This document shows positions 46,380 through 55,846 of a stretch of 64,000 bases of DNA, piece by piece. Origin of the DNA: Marixanthomonas spongiae (lineage in GTDB: Bacteria; Bacteroidota; Bacteroidia; Flavobacteriales; Flavobacteriaceae); contig NZ_QEHR01000006.1 in the NCBI RefSeq assembly GCF_003095375.1, positions 186,001-250,000 on the forward strand. The letters are read 5' to 3'. Within the stretch, counting starts at the first letter, position 1; each line of letters opens with the position of its first letter. The notes under the pieces were generated by a model that saw nothing but the letters and a program-made list of their open reading frames with translations, did not search any database and was not told the DNA's origin. A program made the translations under genes and the position numbers.

Positions 46380-47144
46380 ATGTTGACAGATACACACACC
46401 CATTTATATAGTGATGCTTTTAACGAAGACAGGCCACAAGTTCTACAACGGGCTATCGATGCCGGGGTAAAGCGGTTTTTTATACCTGCCATAGATTCAG
46501 GGCACACCCAAGAAATGTACGAGCTGGAACTAAACTACCCCCAACACGTATTTTTGATGATGGGGCTGCACCCAACTTCGGTAAAAGAAAACTATCTTGA
46601 GGAACTGGCCCACGTGGAACAGCAATTTAAAGACCGAAGTTTCTACGCTGTGGGCGAAATAGGGATCGATCTCTACTGGGACACTTCCACCTTGGCCATA
46701 CAGCAAGATGCGTTTAAAAAGCAAATACAGTTGGCTAAAAAACACAAATTGCCTATCGTTATTCATTGCCGAGATGCGTTTGATGAGGTGTTTGAGGTTT
46801 TGGAAAGTGAAAAAGATGAGGAACTCTTCGGGATTTTCCATTGCTTTACCGGTACAAAATCACAGGCAGAACAAGCCTTATCCTATAATATGAAACTGGG
46901 CATCGGCGGCGTGGTAACCTTTAAAAACGGTAAAATAGACCAGTTTTTAAGTGAAATCAGTTTGAAACATATCGTTTTGGAAACCGATTCCCCTTATTTA
47001 TCGCCCGTACCGTATCGCGGTAAGCGAAATGAAAGCAGTTATTTACAATTTGTTTGTAAGAAAGTGGCACAATTATATAACATTTCAGAAGAGGAGGTGG
47101 CAAAGGTGACCACCCAAAACTCAAAAGAACTATTCGGCATATAA
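46380..47144 (+). CDS. TatD-family metal-dependent DNase
   Basis: A 254-residue TIM-barrel hydrolase. Metal ligands are seen in order: DTHTHLYS (residues 4-11), VGEIGIDLYWD (Glu near residue 91), PIVIHCRDAF (His near 127), FHCFTG (His near 153) and ETDSPYLSP (Asp near 203). TatD enzymes are 3'-5' exonucleases acting on DNA damage or fragmented DNA. It is followed 9 bases later by the asparaginase gene and shares that transcript. Confidence 0.95.
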   Translation: MLTDTHTHLYSDAFNEDRPQVLQRAIDAGVKRFFIPAIDSGHTQEMYELELNYPQHVFLMMGLHPTSVKENYLEELAHVEQQFKDRSFYAVGEIGIDLYWDTSTLAIQQDAFKKQIQLAKKHKLPIVIHCRDAFDEVFEVLESEKDEELFGIFHCFTGTKSQAEQALSYNMKLGIGGVVTFKNGKIDQFLSEISLKHIVLETDSPYLSPVPYRGKRNESSYLQFVCKKVAQLYNISEEEVAKVTTQNSKELFGI

Positions 47145-47153
47145 ACCACGACC

Positions 47154-48182
47154 ATGCACACAAAACCCAACATACTTTTAATATATACCGGCGGGACCAT
47201 TGGTATGATCAAGGATTTTGAAACCGGGGCTTTGCGCAATTTTGATTTCGATGACCTATTAAAGCACATCCCTGAGCTAAAACTGCTGGATTGCGAGATT
47301 AGCACCCGGAGTTTTGAAGAGCCAATAGACAGTTCAAATATGAGCGCTAAATACTGGACCATGATAGCAGGCATCATTGAAGAAAACTATGCCCATTTTG
47401 ATGGTTTTGTGATCTTGCACGGCAGCGATACCATGTCTTATACCGCTTCGGCGTTGAGTTTTATGCTGGAAAATTTGGCAAAACCTGTTGTGTTCACGGG
47501 GTCGCAGTTGCCCATTGGTGATCTGCGTACCGATGCCAAAGAAAACCTTATTACCTCAATCCAGATTGCGGCACTGCAAGAAAAAGGCAAGCCCCAAATA
47601 GCCGAAGTTTGCCTGTATTTTGAATACAAGTTGTACAGGGCCAATCGCACCACCAAGATAAATGCAGAGCATTTTGAAGCTTTTGCCTCCTTAAACTACC
47701 CAGCACTGGTGGAAAGTGGCGTCCACCTTTTTATTAATCACGATGCCCTGTACAGGCCTAACCGAAGAAAAAAACTGAAAGTCCACAAGCGGATGGAGTC
47801 GAATATTGTGCTGTTGAAAATGTTTCCCGGTATCGATATTTCCACGGTAGAACATATCTTCGCCTATCCCGAAATGAAAGGGTTAGTGATTGAAACCTAC
47901 GGAAGCGGAAACACGACCAACGAGGAATGGTTTTTAAAGCCCTTAAAAAAGGTAATAGCTAAGGGGATTCCCGTCATCAATGTAACCCAGTGCTCTGGTG
48001 GAAGTGTGGTCATGGGGCTTTACGAAACCAGTACGGCCTTAAAAAGAATGGGTGTGATATCGGGTAAAGACATTACTACTGAAGCCGCTTTGGCAAAATT
48101 AATGTATTTATTGGGGCAGAAAATATCCCCTAATAGCTTTAAAACCATTTTCGAAACATCGTTAAGGGGAGAGATGATGTAA
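47154..48182 (+). CDS. ansA: Type I L-asparaginase
   Basis: Cytoplasmic enzyme hydrolysing asparagine to aspartate and ammonia, 342 residues. The two catalytic Thr motifs are IYTGGTIGMIKD near residue 10 and FVILHGSDTMSYTASAL near residue 85, with the lysine of the active site in VFTGSQLPIGDLRTDAKENL. No signal peptide, as expected for type I. It follows tatD by 9 bases. Confidence 0.95.
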   Translation: MHTKPNILLIYTGGTIGMIKDFETGALRNFDFDDLLKHIPELKLLDCEISTRSFEEPIDSSNMSAKYWTMIAGIIEENYAHFDGFVILHGSDTMSYTASALSFMLENLAKPVVFTGSQLPIGDLRTDAKENLITSIQIAALQEKGKPQIAEVCLYFEYKLYRANRTTKINAEHFEAFASLNYPALVESGVHLFINHDALYRPNRRKKLKVHKRMESNIVLLKMFPGIDISTVEHIFAYPEMKGLVIETYGSGNTTNEEWFLKPLKKVIAKGIPVINVTQCSGGSVVMGLYETSTALKRMGVISGKDITTEAALAKLMYLLGQKISPNSFKTIFETSLRGEMM

Positions 48183-48325
48183 AATTTTTCGCGAAAATAT
48201 TTTATCAACCAATATATTTTTTGTTATTTGGCACTCCGTTTAAAAAACCTGCTTTTTTAATCAAAAAGTGAGGGTATATTTGAAATAATAGCGTTACTTA
48301 CCTTATTTTTGAAAGGTAAAACAAT

Positions 48326-48413
48326 AGAGAGGTGGCCGAGTGGTCGAAGGCGCACGCCTGGAAAGTGTGTATACGCCAAAAGCGTATCGAGGGTTCGAAT
48401 CCCTTCCTCTCTG
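48326..48413 (+). tRNA. tRNA-Ser (anticodon GGA)
   Basis: Full cloverleaf, 88 nt: acceptor AGAGAGG / CCTCTCT with discriminator G, D-stem GCC/GGC, anticodon stem CACGC/GTGTG with loop CTGGAAA (anticodon GGA at 48360-48362), long class II variable arm TACGC/GCGTA, and T-arm GAGGGTTCGAATCCCTT-like at 48390-48404. The CCA end is not encoded. The long variable arm confirms serine identity. Confidence 0.97.
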
Positions 48414-48720
48414 CGAACACAATTGGTGTGAGGGTGTAAGTATCGTAACCCACGCCAACAAAACCGTGGTTAAGCAAACGTACAAAGTGAAAAGTTGGCG
48501 CATTGTCGATAATTACCGTTAAAAGCCGTCAAAAACCATTGGTTTTATACAAGTTCTTGTTATTTTCGTTTTTTGAAAACTGAAAGTTAAGGCTGTACGT
48601 AATGAACCTGATGAAACAGCTTTATATGCCTTGAACAAGACAGTGTTGATTTATATTCTGGCAAAAAAACTTAATAAGCACTGAAATACAGTTGTTTATT
48701 GGTAATGCACAAATTTATTA
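48414..48720. other. Spacer after tRNA-Ser, no gene seen
   Basis: No credible reading frame. The palindrome AAAACCATTGGTTTT (about 48531-48545) could end the tRNA transcript. Nothing suggests an integrated element next to the tRNA. Confidence 0.5.
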
Positions 48721-48752
48721 TTGCAGATTAACTAATTATTTTTATATCTTTA
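48721..48752 (+). promoter_or_regulatory. Probable exbB operon promoter
   Basis: TTG (48721-48723), 21-base spacer, TATCTTTA (48745-48752), one base off TAnnTTTG; 36 bases before the ATG. Confidence 0.45.
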
Positions 48753-48788
48753 AACCTTTAACTAAACACAAACTTTAAGTCGATAGCA

Positions 48789-49595
48789 ATGAAAAAATTA
48801 TTTTCTATTATGGCAATTGCCGCAATGGTCTTTGCGGGAACATGTAACGTAAACGCAGCAACTGCTCAAACCGTACCGAGCAGTGCTCAAGCATTAACAA
48901 CCGCAGCTACAGTGACCTTTGTACAAGACGAAGAGGCCGCAGCTGACACTGATGAACCGAGAGGCTTTCATCAAGAACTGAAGCAACGCTTTATTGAGGG
49001 TGGTCCTGCATTTATGGGGATCGTACTATTATGTCTTATCCTTGGTCTTGCAATTGCAATTGAAAGAATTATCTATTTAAATCTTTCCACCACCAATACA
49101 CAAAAATTAGCTGCAAAGGTGGAAGATGCACTTAACAGCGGTGGCATTGAAGCGGCGAAAGAAGTGTGTAGAAATACCAAAGGGCCGGTAGCTTCTATTT
49201 ACTACCAAGGTCTCGACCGTGCAGACGAAGGCGTTGATGCCGCAGAAAAAGCAGTAGTTGCTTACGGTGGTGTGCAAATGGGACAGCTGGAGAAAAATGT
49301 TTCTTGGGTGTCTTTATTTATCGCACTTGCTCCTATGCTTGGTTTCATGGGTACGGTAATCGGTATGATTGAAGCCTTCGATAAAATCCAAGCTGCTGGT
49401 GATATGAATCCATCTCTTGTTGCCGGTGGTATTAAGGTGGCATTGTTGACAACCGTATTTGGTTTGATCGTGGCGATTATCCTTCAAATTTTCTACAATT
49501 ACATCATCGCTAAAATCGATAGTATCGTAAACAGTATGGAAGATGCTTCCATTACCTTGATCGATATGTTGGTAGATTACAAAAACAGAAAATAA
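48789..49595 (+). CDS. exbB: ExbB/TolQ/MotA proton channel protein
   Basis: Inner-membrane energiser that, with ExbD, uses proton flow to drive TonB or a similar machine. The 268-residue protein has a cleavable-looking N-terminus (residues 1-26), an extra acidic periplasmic segment, and three membrane helices: FMGIVLLCLILGLAIAIERI near residue 77, VSWVSLFIALAPMLGFMGTV near residue 178 and KVALLTTVFGLIVAIILQIF near residue 217. The last two are the conserved MotA_ExbB block. It heads an operon with a small membrane protein and two exbD genes. Confidence 0.93.
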   Translation: MKKLFSIMAIAAMVFAGTCNVNAATAQTVPSSAQALTTAATVTFVQDEEAAADTDEPRGFHQELKQRFIEGGPAFMGIVLLCLILGLAIAIERIIYLNLSTTNTQKLAAKVEDALNSGGIEAAKEVCRNTKGPVASIYYQGLDRADEGVDAAEKAVVAYGGVQMGQLEKNVSWVSLFIALAPMLGFMGTVIGMIEAFDKIQAAGDMNPSLVAGGIKVALLTTVFGLIVAIILQIFYNYIIAKIDSIVNSMEDASITLIDMLVDYKNRK

Positions 49596-49613
49596 TACTA
49601 AAACCACCTTATA

Positions 49614-50042
49614 ATGGCTTTACATAAAATTTTAAAAATTGTAGCAATAATCCTCAGTTTGGCAGGTATTGTGTTCCTTGGTATGATTTTATCAAAGGGC
49701 GACGATGTTGTAAAAGCAACTGGAGAAGGTGTTGACGGATATTTGTACATAGCATACATTACGCTCGCAATCGTACTATTATTTGTTATAATCTTTGTGC
49801 TGAAAGGGATTTTTGCCGGAAACATAAAACGAACCTTATTGTCAATCCTCGGTTTCCTCGTTGTGGTGGCTATAGGCTACGCCCTGGCCAGCGGCGTTGA
49901 AACCCCAATGCAGGATGGAAAGATGCTTTCAGAAAGTGGATCCCGTTGGGTTGGTACTGGATTGTATGTATTTTACATCTTGGCAATCTTAGCGATAGGT
50001 TCTATGGTATTCAGCGGAATTAAAAAAATGACAACACGATAA
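49614..50042 (+). CDS. Four-helix membrane protein of the ExbB/ExbD operon
   Basis: A 142-residue protein with about four membrane helices (residues 7-27, 45-66, 74-92, 115-137) and little else. No family is recognised. It is placed between exbB and the first exbD, 18 and 4 bases from its neighbours, and such a gene is often seen at this place in Flavobacteriia. A structural role in the ExbB/ExbD complex is a reasonable guess but rests only on position. Confidence 0.65.
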   Translation: MALHKILKIVAIILSLAGIVFLGMILSKGDDVVKATGEGVDGYLYIAYITLAIVLLFVIIFVLKGIFAGNIKRTLLSILGFLVVVAIGYALASGVETPMQDGKMLSESGSRWVGTGLYVFYILAILAIGSMVFSGIKKMTTR

Positions 50043-50046
50043 TATT

Positions 50047-50667
50047 ATGGCAAGAAGAGCAACACCCGAGGTTAACGCAGGGTCTATGGCAGACATCGCA
50101 TTCCTGCTCCTTATATTTTTCCTGGTAACCACTACCATTGAAAAAGATAAGGGTATTGCGAGACAATTGCCCCCTGACGAAGAAATAGAAGACCCACCTG
50201 TTATTAAACAGAAAAACCTGTTCATTGTTAATGTGAATAAGGACGACCAATTACTGGTAGAAGATGAGCTCATGAACGTGAAAGACTTACGGGAAGCAGC
50301 GATTGAGTTTTTGGATAATGGTGGCGCGCCAAAAGGCAGCCCCGAATACTGCAACTACTGTAAAGGAGCTCGAGACCCAAAATCTTCAGATAATCCAGAA
50401 AAAGCGGTTATTTCGGTACAGAACGACCGTTTAACATCATACGAAATGTACATAACCGTACAAAACGAATTGGTGGCAGCTTATAATTTCTTACGTAACA
50501 GGGAGTCTCAGCGGCTGTTTGGATGGAAATTTACCGAGGTAAAACAGGCTATCGACGAAGGTAGTTTTACCGGTAATGAAGAAGATGCACAAGAAAAGCT
50601 GAAACGAATTCAAGAATTGTTTCCGCTAAAATTATCAGAAGCAGAACCTAAGAAGAGCGGACAATAA
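50047..50667 (+). CDS. exbD: ExbD/TolR-like protein, long form
   Basis: A 206-residue protein with one N-terminal helix carrying the proton-pathway Asp in MADIAFLLLIFFLVTTTIEK (residues 14-33), then a periplasmic domain. It is longer than usual: an insertion near residues 95-120 has a CxxC pair (YCNYCKGARDPKSSDN), and a helical tail follows the fold. The Cys pair could form a disulfide or bind metal. It acts with the second ExbD below and ExbB above. Confidence 0.9.
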   Translation: MARRATPEVNAGSMADIAFLLLIFFLVTTTIEKDKGIARQLPPDEEIEDPPVIKQKNLFIVNVNKDDQLLVEDELMNVKDLREAAIEFLDNGGAPKGSPEYCNYCKGARDPKSSDNPEKAVISVQNDRLTSYEMYITVQNELVAAYNFLRNRESQRLFGWKFTEVKQAIDEGSFTGNEEDAQEKLKRIQELFPLKLSEAEPKKSGQ

Positions 50668-50680
50668 ATAACAATCTATT

Positions 50681-51154
50681 ATGTCAAAATTCAGAAAGAA
50701 AAAGGGTGGTGAAATACCAGCAGTAAATACAGCATCATTACCCGATATTGTATTTATGCTATTGTTCTTCTTTATGGTAGTAACCGTATTAAGGGATAAC
50801 AATTTATTGGTACAGAACACATTGCCAAAAGCAGATCAATTAGAGAAGCTGAAAAAGGACCGTTCAGTATATATTTATGCCGGTAAGCCAAGTGCGCGCT
50901 ACCAAGATAAATATGGAACTGAAGGGAAAATACAGATAGGCGATAAATTTACCGATATTTCCAATGTAAAATTTGCATTGACCGAAGCAAGGGAAAGATT
51001 GCGACCAGAATTGCAGGACAAAGTCATGGTGGCGCTTAAAGTGGATGAAGACACCAAAACCGGGCTTGTAACCGACATAAAACAGCAATTGCGGGATTTG
51101 AATATGTTGAAAATTATCTACATAACTTCTCCCGGAAACCCTATTGAACAATAA
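50681..51154 (+). CDS. exbD: ExbD/TolR-like protein, short form
   Basis: A 157-residue ExbD paralogue. The membrane helix with the essential Asp is SLPDIVFMLLFFFMVVTVLR (residues 19-38), preceded by a basic cytoplasmic start (SKFRKKKGGEIP) and followed by the periplasmic domain (QIGDKFTDISNVKFALTEA). Two unlike ExbD genes behind one ExbB is the usual Bacteroidota arrangement. It is followed by a terminator. Confidence 0.92.
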   Translation: MSKFRKKKGGEIPAVNTASLPDIVFMLLFFFMVVTVLRDNNLLVQNTLPKADQLEKLKKDRSVYIYAGKPSARYQDKYGTEGKIQIGDKFTDISNVKFALTEARERLRPELQDKVMVALKVDEDTKTGLVTDIKQQLRDLNMLKIIYITSPGNPIEQ

Positions 51155-51178
51155 ACAATGGGTTTAATAAAAATAGCA

Positions 51179-51207
51179 GCCTTGATCGTTTCGGTCAAGG
51201 CTTTTTT
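51179..51207 (+). terminator. Terminator of the exbB-exbD operon
   Basis: GCCTTGA / TCAAGGC stem with a 9-base loop, then six T. Confidence 0.85.
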
Positions 51208-51243
51208 ATTTCTATTTTTTAAAATTAGGCCTATCTTTAACAA

Positions 51244-51954
51244 ATGATGGATTGCTCAAAAACCATAATGATATTAATTAGCCTTATTTGCGCTATACCT
51301 GCGATTTGCCAACAAACAGAAACGCATAGCGACACTTTGGTCGACACTAGGTATCGTGAAGATCAATTTTATATTGGGCTTAATTACAATATTATTTCCA
51401 GCGTGCCCAGAGGGGTTAACTCAAGGGGACTTTCAGGTGGGCTGCAACTTGGGTATTTCAGGGACATGCCCATCAACAAAAGGCGCAATGTGGCCATTGC
51501 TATTGGTGCCGGCTTGGCTTTTGATCAATTTGGCCAAAACCTTTTCATAGGGGAAAAGCTTGACCAAACCACCATATTCAAAGTGTTGAACGATGAGGTG
51601 ACGTTTGATCAAAACCGTTTCAGCATGGCTGCTTTAGAAGTTCCGGTACAGTTCAGGTGGCGCACTTCAACTGCTGAGAGCTATAAATTTTGGCGTATCT
51701 ATGCTGGATTTAAGATGGGCTATGTTTATTGGTACAAAGCAACTTTTAAGCAACCCAATAACAAAGTGGTGCAAACCGATATACCTGAATTCAACAATCT
51801 TCGTTTTTCGGCAAATCTGAGCTTTGGGTACAATACCTTTAATTTTTACGCATCATATAGCATCAACCCTTTTTTTACCGATGCCACTACCAACACTGGC
51901 CAAACCGTAGATTTTAAGGCTATTAAGTTAGGGCTGATCTTCTACATCCTATAA
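51244..51954 (+). CDS. PorT-family-like outer-membrane beta-barrel
   Basis: A 236-residue exported protein (signal peptide ending AICQQ). Strands with alternating aromatic and glycine residues run through the mature part (FYIGLNYNIISSVPRG, GLQLGYFRDMP, VAIAIGAGLAFDQFGQNLFI) and it ends KLGLIFYIL. The pattern is that of the porin/PorT family; the true T9SS PorT usually lies elsewhere, so I do not give that name. It has its own start after the exbD terminator and its stop overlaps that of the convergent PAP2-like gene by 6 bases. Confidence 0.7.
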   Translation: MMDCSKTIMILISLICAIPAICQQTETHSDTLVDTRYREDQFYIGLNYNIISSVPRGVNSRGLSGGLQLGYFRDMPINKRRNVAIAIGAGLAFDQFGQNLFIGEKLDQTTIFKVLNDEVTFDQNRFSMAALEVPVQFRWRTSTAESYKFWRIYAGFKMGYVYWYKATFKQPNNKVVQTDIPEFNNLRFSANLSFGYNTFNFYASYSINPFFTDATTNTGQTVDFKAIKLGLIFYIL

Positions 51955-52554
51955 CCAAAAGTTGACCATGATCAATTGCGGGATCAATCCTATGAACAAG
52001 CCTATAATGAGTTCAGCATAATTGTGGGAAGTGGTGTGCAAACGCGAAGAAGCCACCCACCCGTTGAAAAAGAAGAATGCACTTATCCAGGGTAGCACAT
52101 TTACTTTAAAATGTATGCTCATTAAGAAGACAAAGGTGGTGATGCCCGCTATTCCTATTTGGTGCAGACTTACTTTAACCTTGAGCATAACCATCACCAA
52201 AGCGGAAATAGTAGAAAAGAGAATGCCTACAAAAAAATAATAGAGTTCTGGACTGTCGTAGGCATCGAACACCAGTTTAATGATTACCAACAGCAAAATG
52301 CATTGAATCATTAATGGGATTTTACGTTCTTTGGCGGTTTTTAAGTGCATGGAGTTGATGATTCCCAAATTCCGCAATAAGAAAAAGACAATAATAGGTA
52401 CAAATAGCGTGATGATGGCCACGGCAAAGAGTTTGGAGCGCATCAAATCCAAATCAACATAGCGGGGCGTAAAAACAAAATATAGAATAGTGCCTAAAGT
52501 AGGCATCCATAATGGATGCAGCACATAAGCGCCAAGACGTAAAAAGCGATCCAT
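51949..52554 (-). CDS. PAP2-like membrane protein
   Basis: A 201-residue protein with about six membrane helices. The region KVSLHQIGIAGI and GWVASSRLHTTSHNYAELIIGLFIG lines up with the C-terminal phosphatase motifs of PAP2 enzymes (SR...H), but the usual Asp after the His is replaced by Glu or Asn and the first motif (KxxxxxxRP) is not clear. It may be inactive or a distant relative. It starts on the last base of the rpoN stop, so the genes are co-translated. Confidence 0.65.
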   Translation of the reverse strand: MDRFLRLGAYVLHPLWMPTLGTILYFVFTPRYVDLDLMRSKLFAVAIITLFVPIIVFFLLRNLGIINSMHLKTAKERKIPLMIQCILLLVIIKLVFDAYDSPELYYFFVGILFSTISALVMVMLKVKVSLHQIGIAGITTFVFLMSIHFKVNVLPWISAFFFFNGWVASSRLHTTSHNYAELIIGLFIGLIPQLIMVNFWL

Positions 52555-54017
52555 TAAATTTCTTTTCGTAAACGAGCCACGGGAATATCCAGTTGTTCCC
52601 TGTATTTTGCAATGGTACGGCGCGCAATGGGGTAGCCTTTGTCTTTGAGTACTTTCGCTAGTTTATCGTCCGTTAGCGGCTTCTTTTTGTCCTCTTCCTG
52701 AACGGTAATTTCAAGGATTTTCTTTATCTCGCGGGTAGAAACGTCTTCCCCTTGGTCGTTTTTCATGGATTCGCTGAAAAATTCTTTTATCAAGAACGTT
52801 CCGTAAGGCGTATCCACGTATTTACTGTTGGCCACGCGGGAAACGGTTGATACGTCCATATCTATTTCATCGGCGATGTCTTTTAAAATCATAGGCCGCA
52901 ACTTGCGTTCATCGCCCGTTAAAAAGTAATCTTTTTGGTAGTTCATAATGCTGCTCATAGTTACGAAAAGTGTTTGTTGCCGTTGTTTAATGGCTTCTAT
53001 GAACCATTTGGCAGCATCCAGTTTCTGCTTGATGAACATCACGGCATCTTTCTGTTTTTTCGTTTTTTTCTTAGATTCCTTATACCCTTTCAGCATATTG
53101 GTATAATCACGGGATACGTGCAGTTCAGGAGCATTTCGGCCGTTTAAGGTAAGCTCTAGTTCCCCATCGCGTATTTTTATGGTAAAATCGGGGATTACGT
53201 GCTCCACAATTCGGGTGTTGCCCGCATAGCTACCGCCCGGTTTGGGGTTTAGGCTCTCGATTTCATGGATGGCATCACGTAGCTGGTCTTCGGAAATATC
53301 AAATTTTTGAAGGATTTTTTTGTAATGTTTCTTCGTGAACTGGTCAAATGCTTCATCCAGAATAGAGATGGCCAAAGCCACCGGTGGGGTTTCTTCCCGT
53401 CGTTTTAACTGAATCAATAAACACTCCTGCAAACTTCTTGCGGCGACACCGGCGGGATCTAAACCTTGCACAATGTTGAGCACTCTCTCTACTTTTTCTT
53501 CACTGGTATATACGTTTTGCGTAAAAGCTAGATCGTCCACAATATCGAGTATCTCTCGGCGAATGTAGCCGCTTTCATCAACGCTGCCCACCAAGAATTT
53601 GGCGATTTGCATTTCTTCTTCGTCCAAGCGGTAGGTGTTTAGTTGCTGCAATAAATATTGGTTGAACGACTTCCCCGAAGCATACGGTATCTGCTTGTCC
53701 TCATCGTCTGCGCTGTAATTGTTGGAGGAGAGTTTATAACTAGGCACTTCGTCATCACTTAAGTAATCGTCTACGTTTATTTCGGTTTCGATCACTTCGG
53801 TACCGTCGTCTTCGTATTCGTCTTCATACGTATCCGAAAATTCGTCCTCGTATTCCTCGCGTTCTTCTTTTCCGCCTTCAAGAGCTGGGTTTTCTTCCAT
53901 TTCCTGTGATATACGCTGCTCAAAAGCCTGTGTGGGCAGTTGTATCAACTTCATCAACTGGATTTGTTGAGGCGATAACTTCTGGGATAGTTTAAACTTT
54001 AATTGTTGCTTTAACAT
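52554..54017 (-). CDS. rpoN: RNA polymerase sigma-54 factor
   Basis: Directs transcription at -24/-12 promoters with AAA+ activators. The 487-residue protein has the Gln/Leu-rich region I (KLSPQQIQLMKLIQLPTQAF), an acidic region II (residues 50-90, runs of Glu and Asp), the core-binding domain (LNIVQGLDPAGVAARSLQEC), the HTH (IADEIDMDVSTVSRVANSKY) and the C-terminal RpoN box ARRTIAKYREQL that contacts -24. Region II is unusually long and acidic. No activator gene is in the window. Confidence 0.97.
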   Translation of the reverse strand: MLKQQLKFKLSQKLSPQQIQLMKLIQLPTQAFEQRISQEMEENPALEGGKEEREEYEDEFSDTYEDEYEDDGTEVIETEINVDDYLSDDEVPSYKLSSNNYSADDEDKQIPYASGKSFNQYLLQQLNTYRLDEEEMQIAKFLVGSVDESGYIRREILDIVDDLAFTQNVYTSEEKVERVLNIVQGLDPAGVAARSLQECLLIQLKRREETPPVALAISILDEAFDQFTKKHYKKILQKFDISEDQLRDAIHEIESLNPKPGGSYAGNTRIVEHVIPDFTIKIRDGELELTLNGRNAPELHVSRDYTNMLKGYKESKKKTKKQKDAVMFIKQKLDAAKWFIEAIKQRQQTLFVTMSSIMNYQKDYFLTGDERKLRPMILKDIADEIDMDVSTVSRVANSKYVDTPYGTFLIKEFFSESMKNDQGEDVSTREIKKILEITVQEEDKKKPLTDDKLAKVLKDKGYPIARRTIAKYREQLDIPVARLRKEI

Positions 54018-54046
54018 AAATTATAATCTGACTTATAAAGTTAAAA

Positions 54047-54082
54047 AAATCCAGCTACAAAAACAGGATTGCGGCTGGATTT
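54047..54082 (-). terminator. Terminator between asnS and rpoN
   Basis: AAATCCAGC / GCTGGATTT stem with an 18-base loop, 30 bases above the rpoN ATG and more than 200 below the asnS stop. Confidence 0.65.
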
Positions 54083-54271
54083 AATAAACTATTGGGAAAT
54101 TTTGAGGTATGCTTGATGCTGGATGACAGTGATGACTGTTCCTGAAATTTTCGGCTCATTGATGAATAAGCTTAAAACGCAGAATATTTTTTGTAGAGAC
54201 GAACGCTGTTATAAGTTATTATGACTTACCTTCTTTTATAGAATCAATGGATTGGGGATATTTTTTTTACT

Positions 54272-54306
54272 TTCACCCTTCACCCTTCACCGGTCACCGA
54301 ACACCA
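54272..54306. repeat. Heptad repeat near the asnS 3' end
   Basis: Five 7-base units decay step by step: TTCACCC, TTCACCC, TTCACCG, GTCACCG, AACACCA. Unlike the atpD-atpC repeat there is no complementary arm. The remaining bases of the 54083-54314 gap look noncoding. Confidence 0.7.
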
Positions 54307-54314
54307 ATCACTCC

Positions 54315-55757
54315 TTAAAACTCAGCATTGCCGGGAGTGCGCGGATACGGTATGACATCACGTATATTGCCCATTCCGGTTACAAATTGCACCATACGTT
54401 CAAAACCAAGGCCAAAACCGCTGTGCACGCATGTGCCAAATTTACGGAGCTCCAGGTACCACCAAAGTTCTTTTTCATCGATGCCCATAGACTCCATTTT
54501 TTCCTTTAATACATCATATCGTTCTTCCCGCTGCGAACCACCTACAATCTCTCCAATACCGGGAAACAAGACGTCCATTGCCCGAACGGTTTTACCATCG
54601 TCGTTCAAGCGCATGTAAAAAGCTTTGATTTTCGCCGGATAGTCAAAGAGGATCACGGGACATTTAAAGTGTTTTTCCACCAAAAAACGTTCGTGTTCGC
54701 TTTGCAGGTCGGCGCCCCACTCGTCTATGATGTATTTGAATTTTTTCTTTTTGTTGGGCTTTGAGTTTTTCAGGATCTCGATCGCCTCGGTATAGGTAAC
54801 TCGCTTAAAGTTGTTTTCCAGTACAAACTTCATTTTTTCCCTAAGTGCCATCTCGCTGCGTTCAGCCTGTGGTTTGGTTTTTTCAACCTGCAACAGCCGG
54901 TTTTCCAGAAATTCCAGGTCATCTGCACAGTGCTCTAAGGCATATTTTATAATGTATTTTATAAAGTCTTCGGCCAGATCCATGTTGCCGTCCAGATCGC
55001 AAAATGCCATTTCGGGTTCAATCATCCAAAATTCGGCCAAATGACGTGAAGTGTTTGAGTTTTCGGCTCTAAACGTGGGGCCAAAAGTGTATATTTTCCC
55101 CAAGCCCATGGCGTAGGTTTCGCCTTCCAATTGTCCGCTTACGGTTAAGTTTGTCTCTTTTCCGAAGAAATCCTGTTTATAATCTATTTTTCCCTCATCA
55201 TCCAACGGTGGTTTTTTTGGGTCTAAATTGCTTACCCGGAACATTTCACCAGCACCCTCTGCATCGCTACCGGTGATAATGGGAGAGTGCATGTAATTGA
55301 AACCATTTTTCTGAAAATATTCGTGCACGGCAAAGGCCAATTTAGAACGGGTTCGCATGACCGCGCCAAAGGTGTTGGTGCGCACGCGCAAATGGGCTTG
55401 TTCGCGTAAGGTTTCCAATGAATGCCGTTTGGGCGAAAGGATGGTGAGCTTAACATCTTCTGGGTCTGCTTCGCCCAAAATGGTGATCTTAGAAACCTGT
55501 ACCTCAACAGCCTGCCCTTTTCCTTGGCTTTCTACTAACACGCCACTTACTTCAATGGCCGCGCCCACATTGATTTTTTTCAATGTTTCTTCTTCAAAAT
55601 TCTCAAAATCAACAACACATTGCAGGTTTTTAATGGTAGAACCATCGTTTAAAGCGATAAAACGGTTGCTCCTAAAAGCCCGTACCCAACCTTTTACGGT
55701 GATTTCGTGCAGGGAAGGCTCGGTTTTCAATAACTCAGTGATTTCGGTATGCTGCAT
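54315..55757 (-). CDS. asnS: Asparagine--tRNA ligase
   Basis: Class II synthetase charging tRNA-Asn, 480 residues. N-terminal OB-fold ([20 protein letters not shown]), catalytic core with motif 2 [20 protein letters not shown], and motif 3 [20 protein letters not shown] near the end. The MIEPEMAF sequence separates it from AspRS. A TATCTTTA box lies about 15 bases before the ATG. Its presence means Asn-tRNA is made directly, though a GatCAB route is not excluded. Confidence 0.97.
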   Translation of the reverse strand: MQHTEITELLKTEPSLHEITVKGWVRAFRSNRFIALNDGSTIKNLQCVVDFENFEEETLKKINVGAAIEVSGVLVESQGKGQAVEVQVSKITILGEADPEDVKLTILSPKRHSLETLREQAHLRVRTNTFGAVMRTRSKLAFAVHEYFQKNGFNYMHSPIITGSDAEGAGEMFRVSNLDPKKPPLDDEGKIDYKQDFFGKETNLTVSGQLEGETYAMGLGKIYTFGPTFRAENSNTSRHLAEFWMIEPEMAFCDLDGNMDLAEDFIKYIIKYALEHCADDLEFLENRLLQVEKTKPQAERSEMALREKMKFVLENNFKRVTYTEAIEILKNSKPNKKKKFKYIIDEWGADLQSEHERFLVEKHFKCPVILFDYPAKIKAFYMRLNDDGKTVRAMDVLFPGIGEIVGGSQREERYDVLKEKMESMGIDEKELWWYLELRKFGTCVHSGFGLGFERMVQFVTGMGNIRDVIPYPRTPGNAEF

Positions 55758-55846
55758 AATGCTGTTTTTTTAAGCGGTAAAGATACTTTTTCTATAAATT
55801 TCAGAAAAATATATTCTGAAGTACCTTAAAGGGTTCAATTTCAATT

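Noticed and set aside
48340-48522. Frame starting inside tRNA-Ser
   Set aside because: Overlaps the tRNA; the downstream residues match nothing I recognise and there is no integrase nearby.
51244-51954. Calling this gene the T9SS component PorT
   Set aside because: Barrel features fit, but the context is ExbD rather than the usual PorT neighbourhood, so only the broader family is given.
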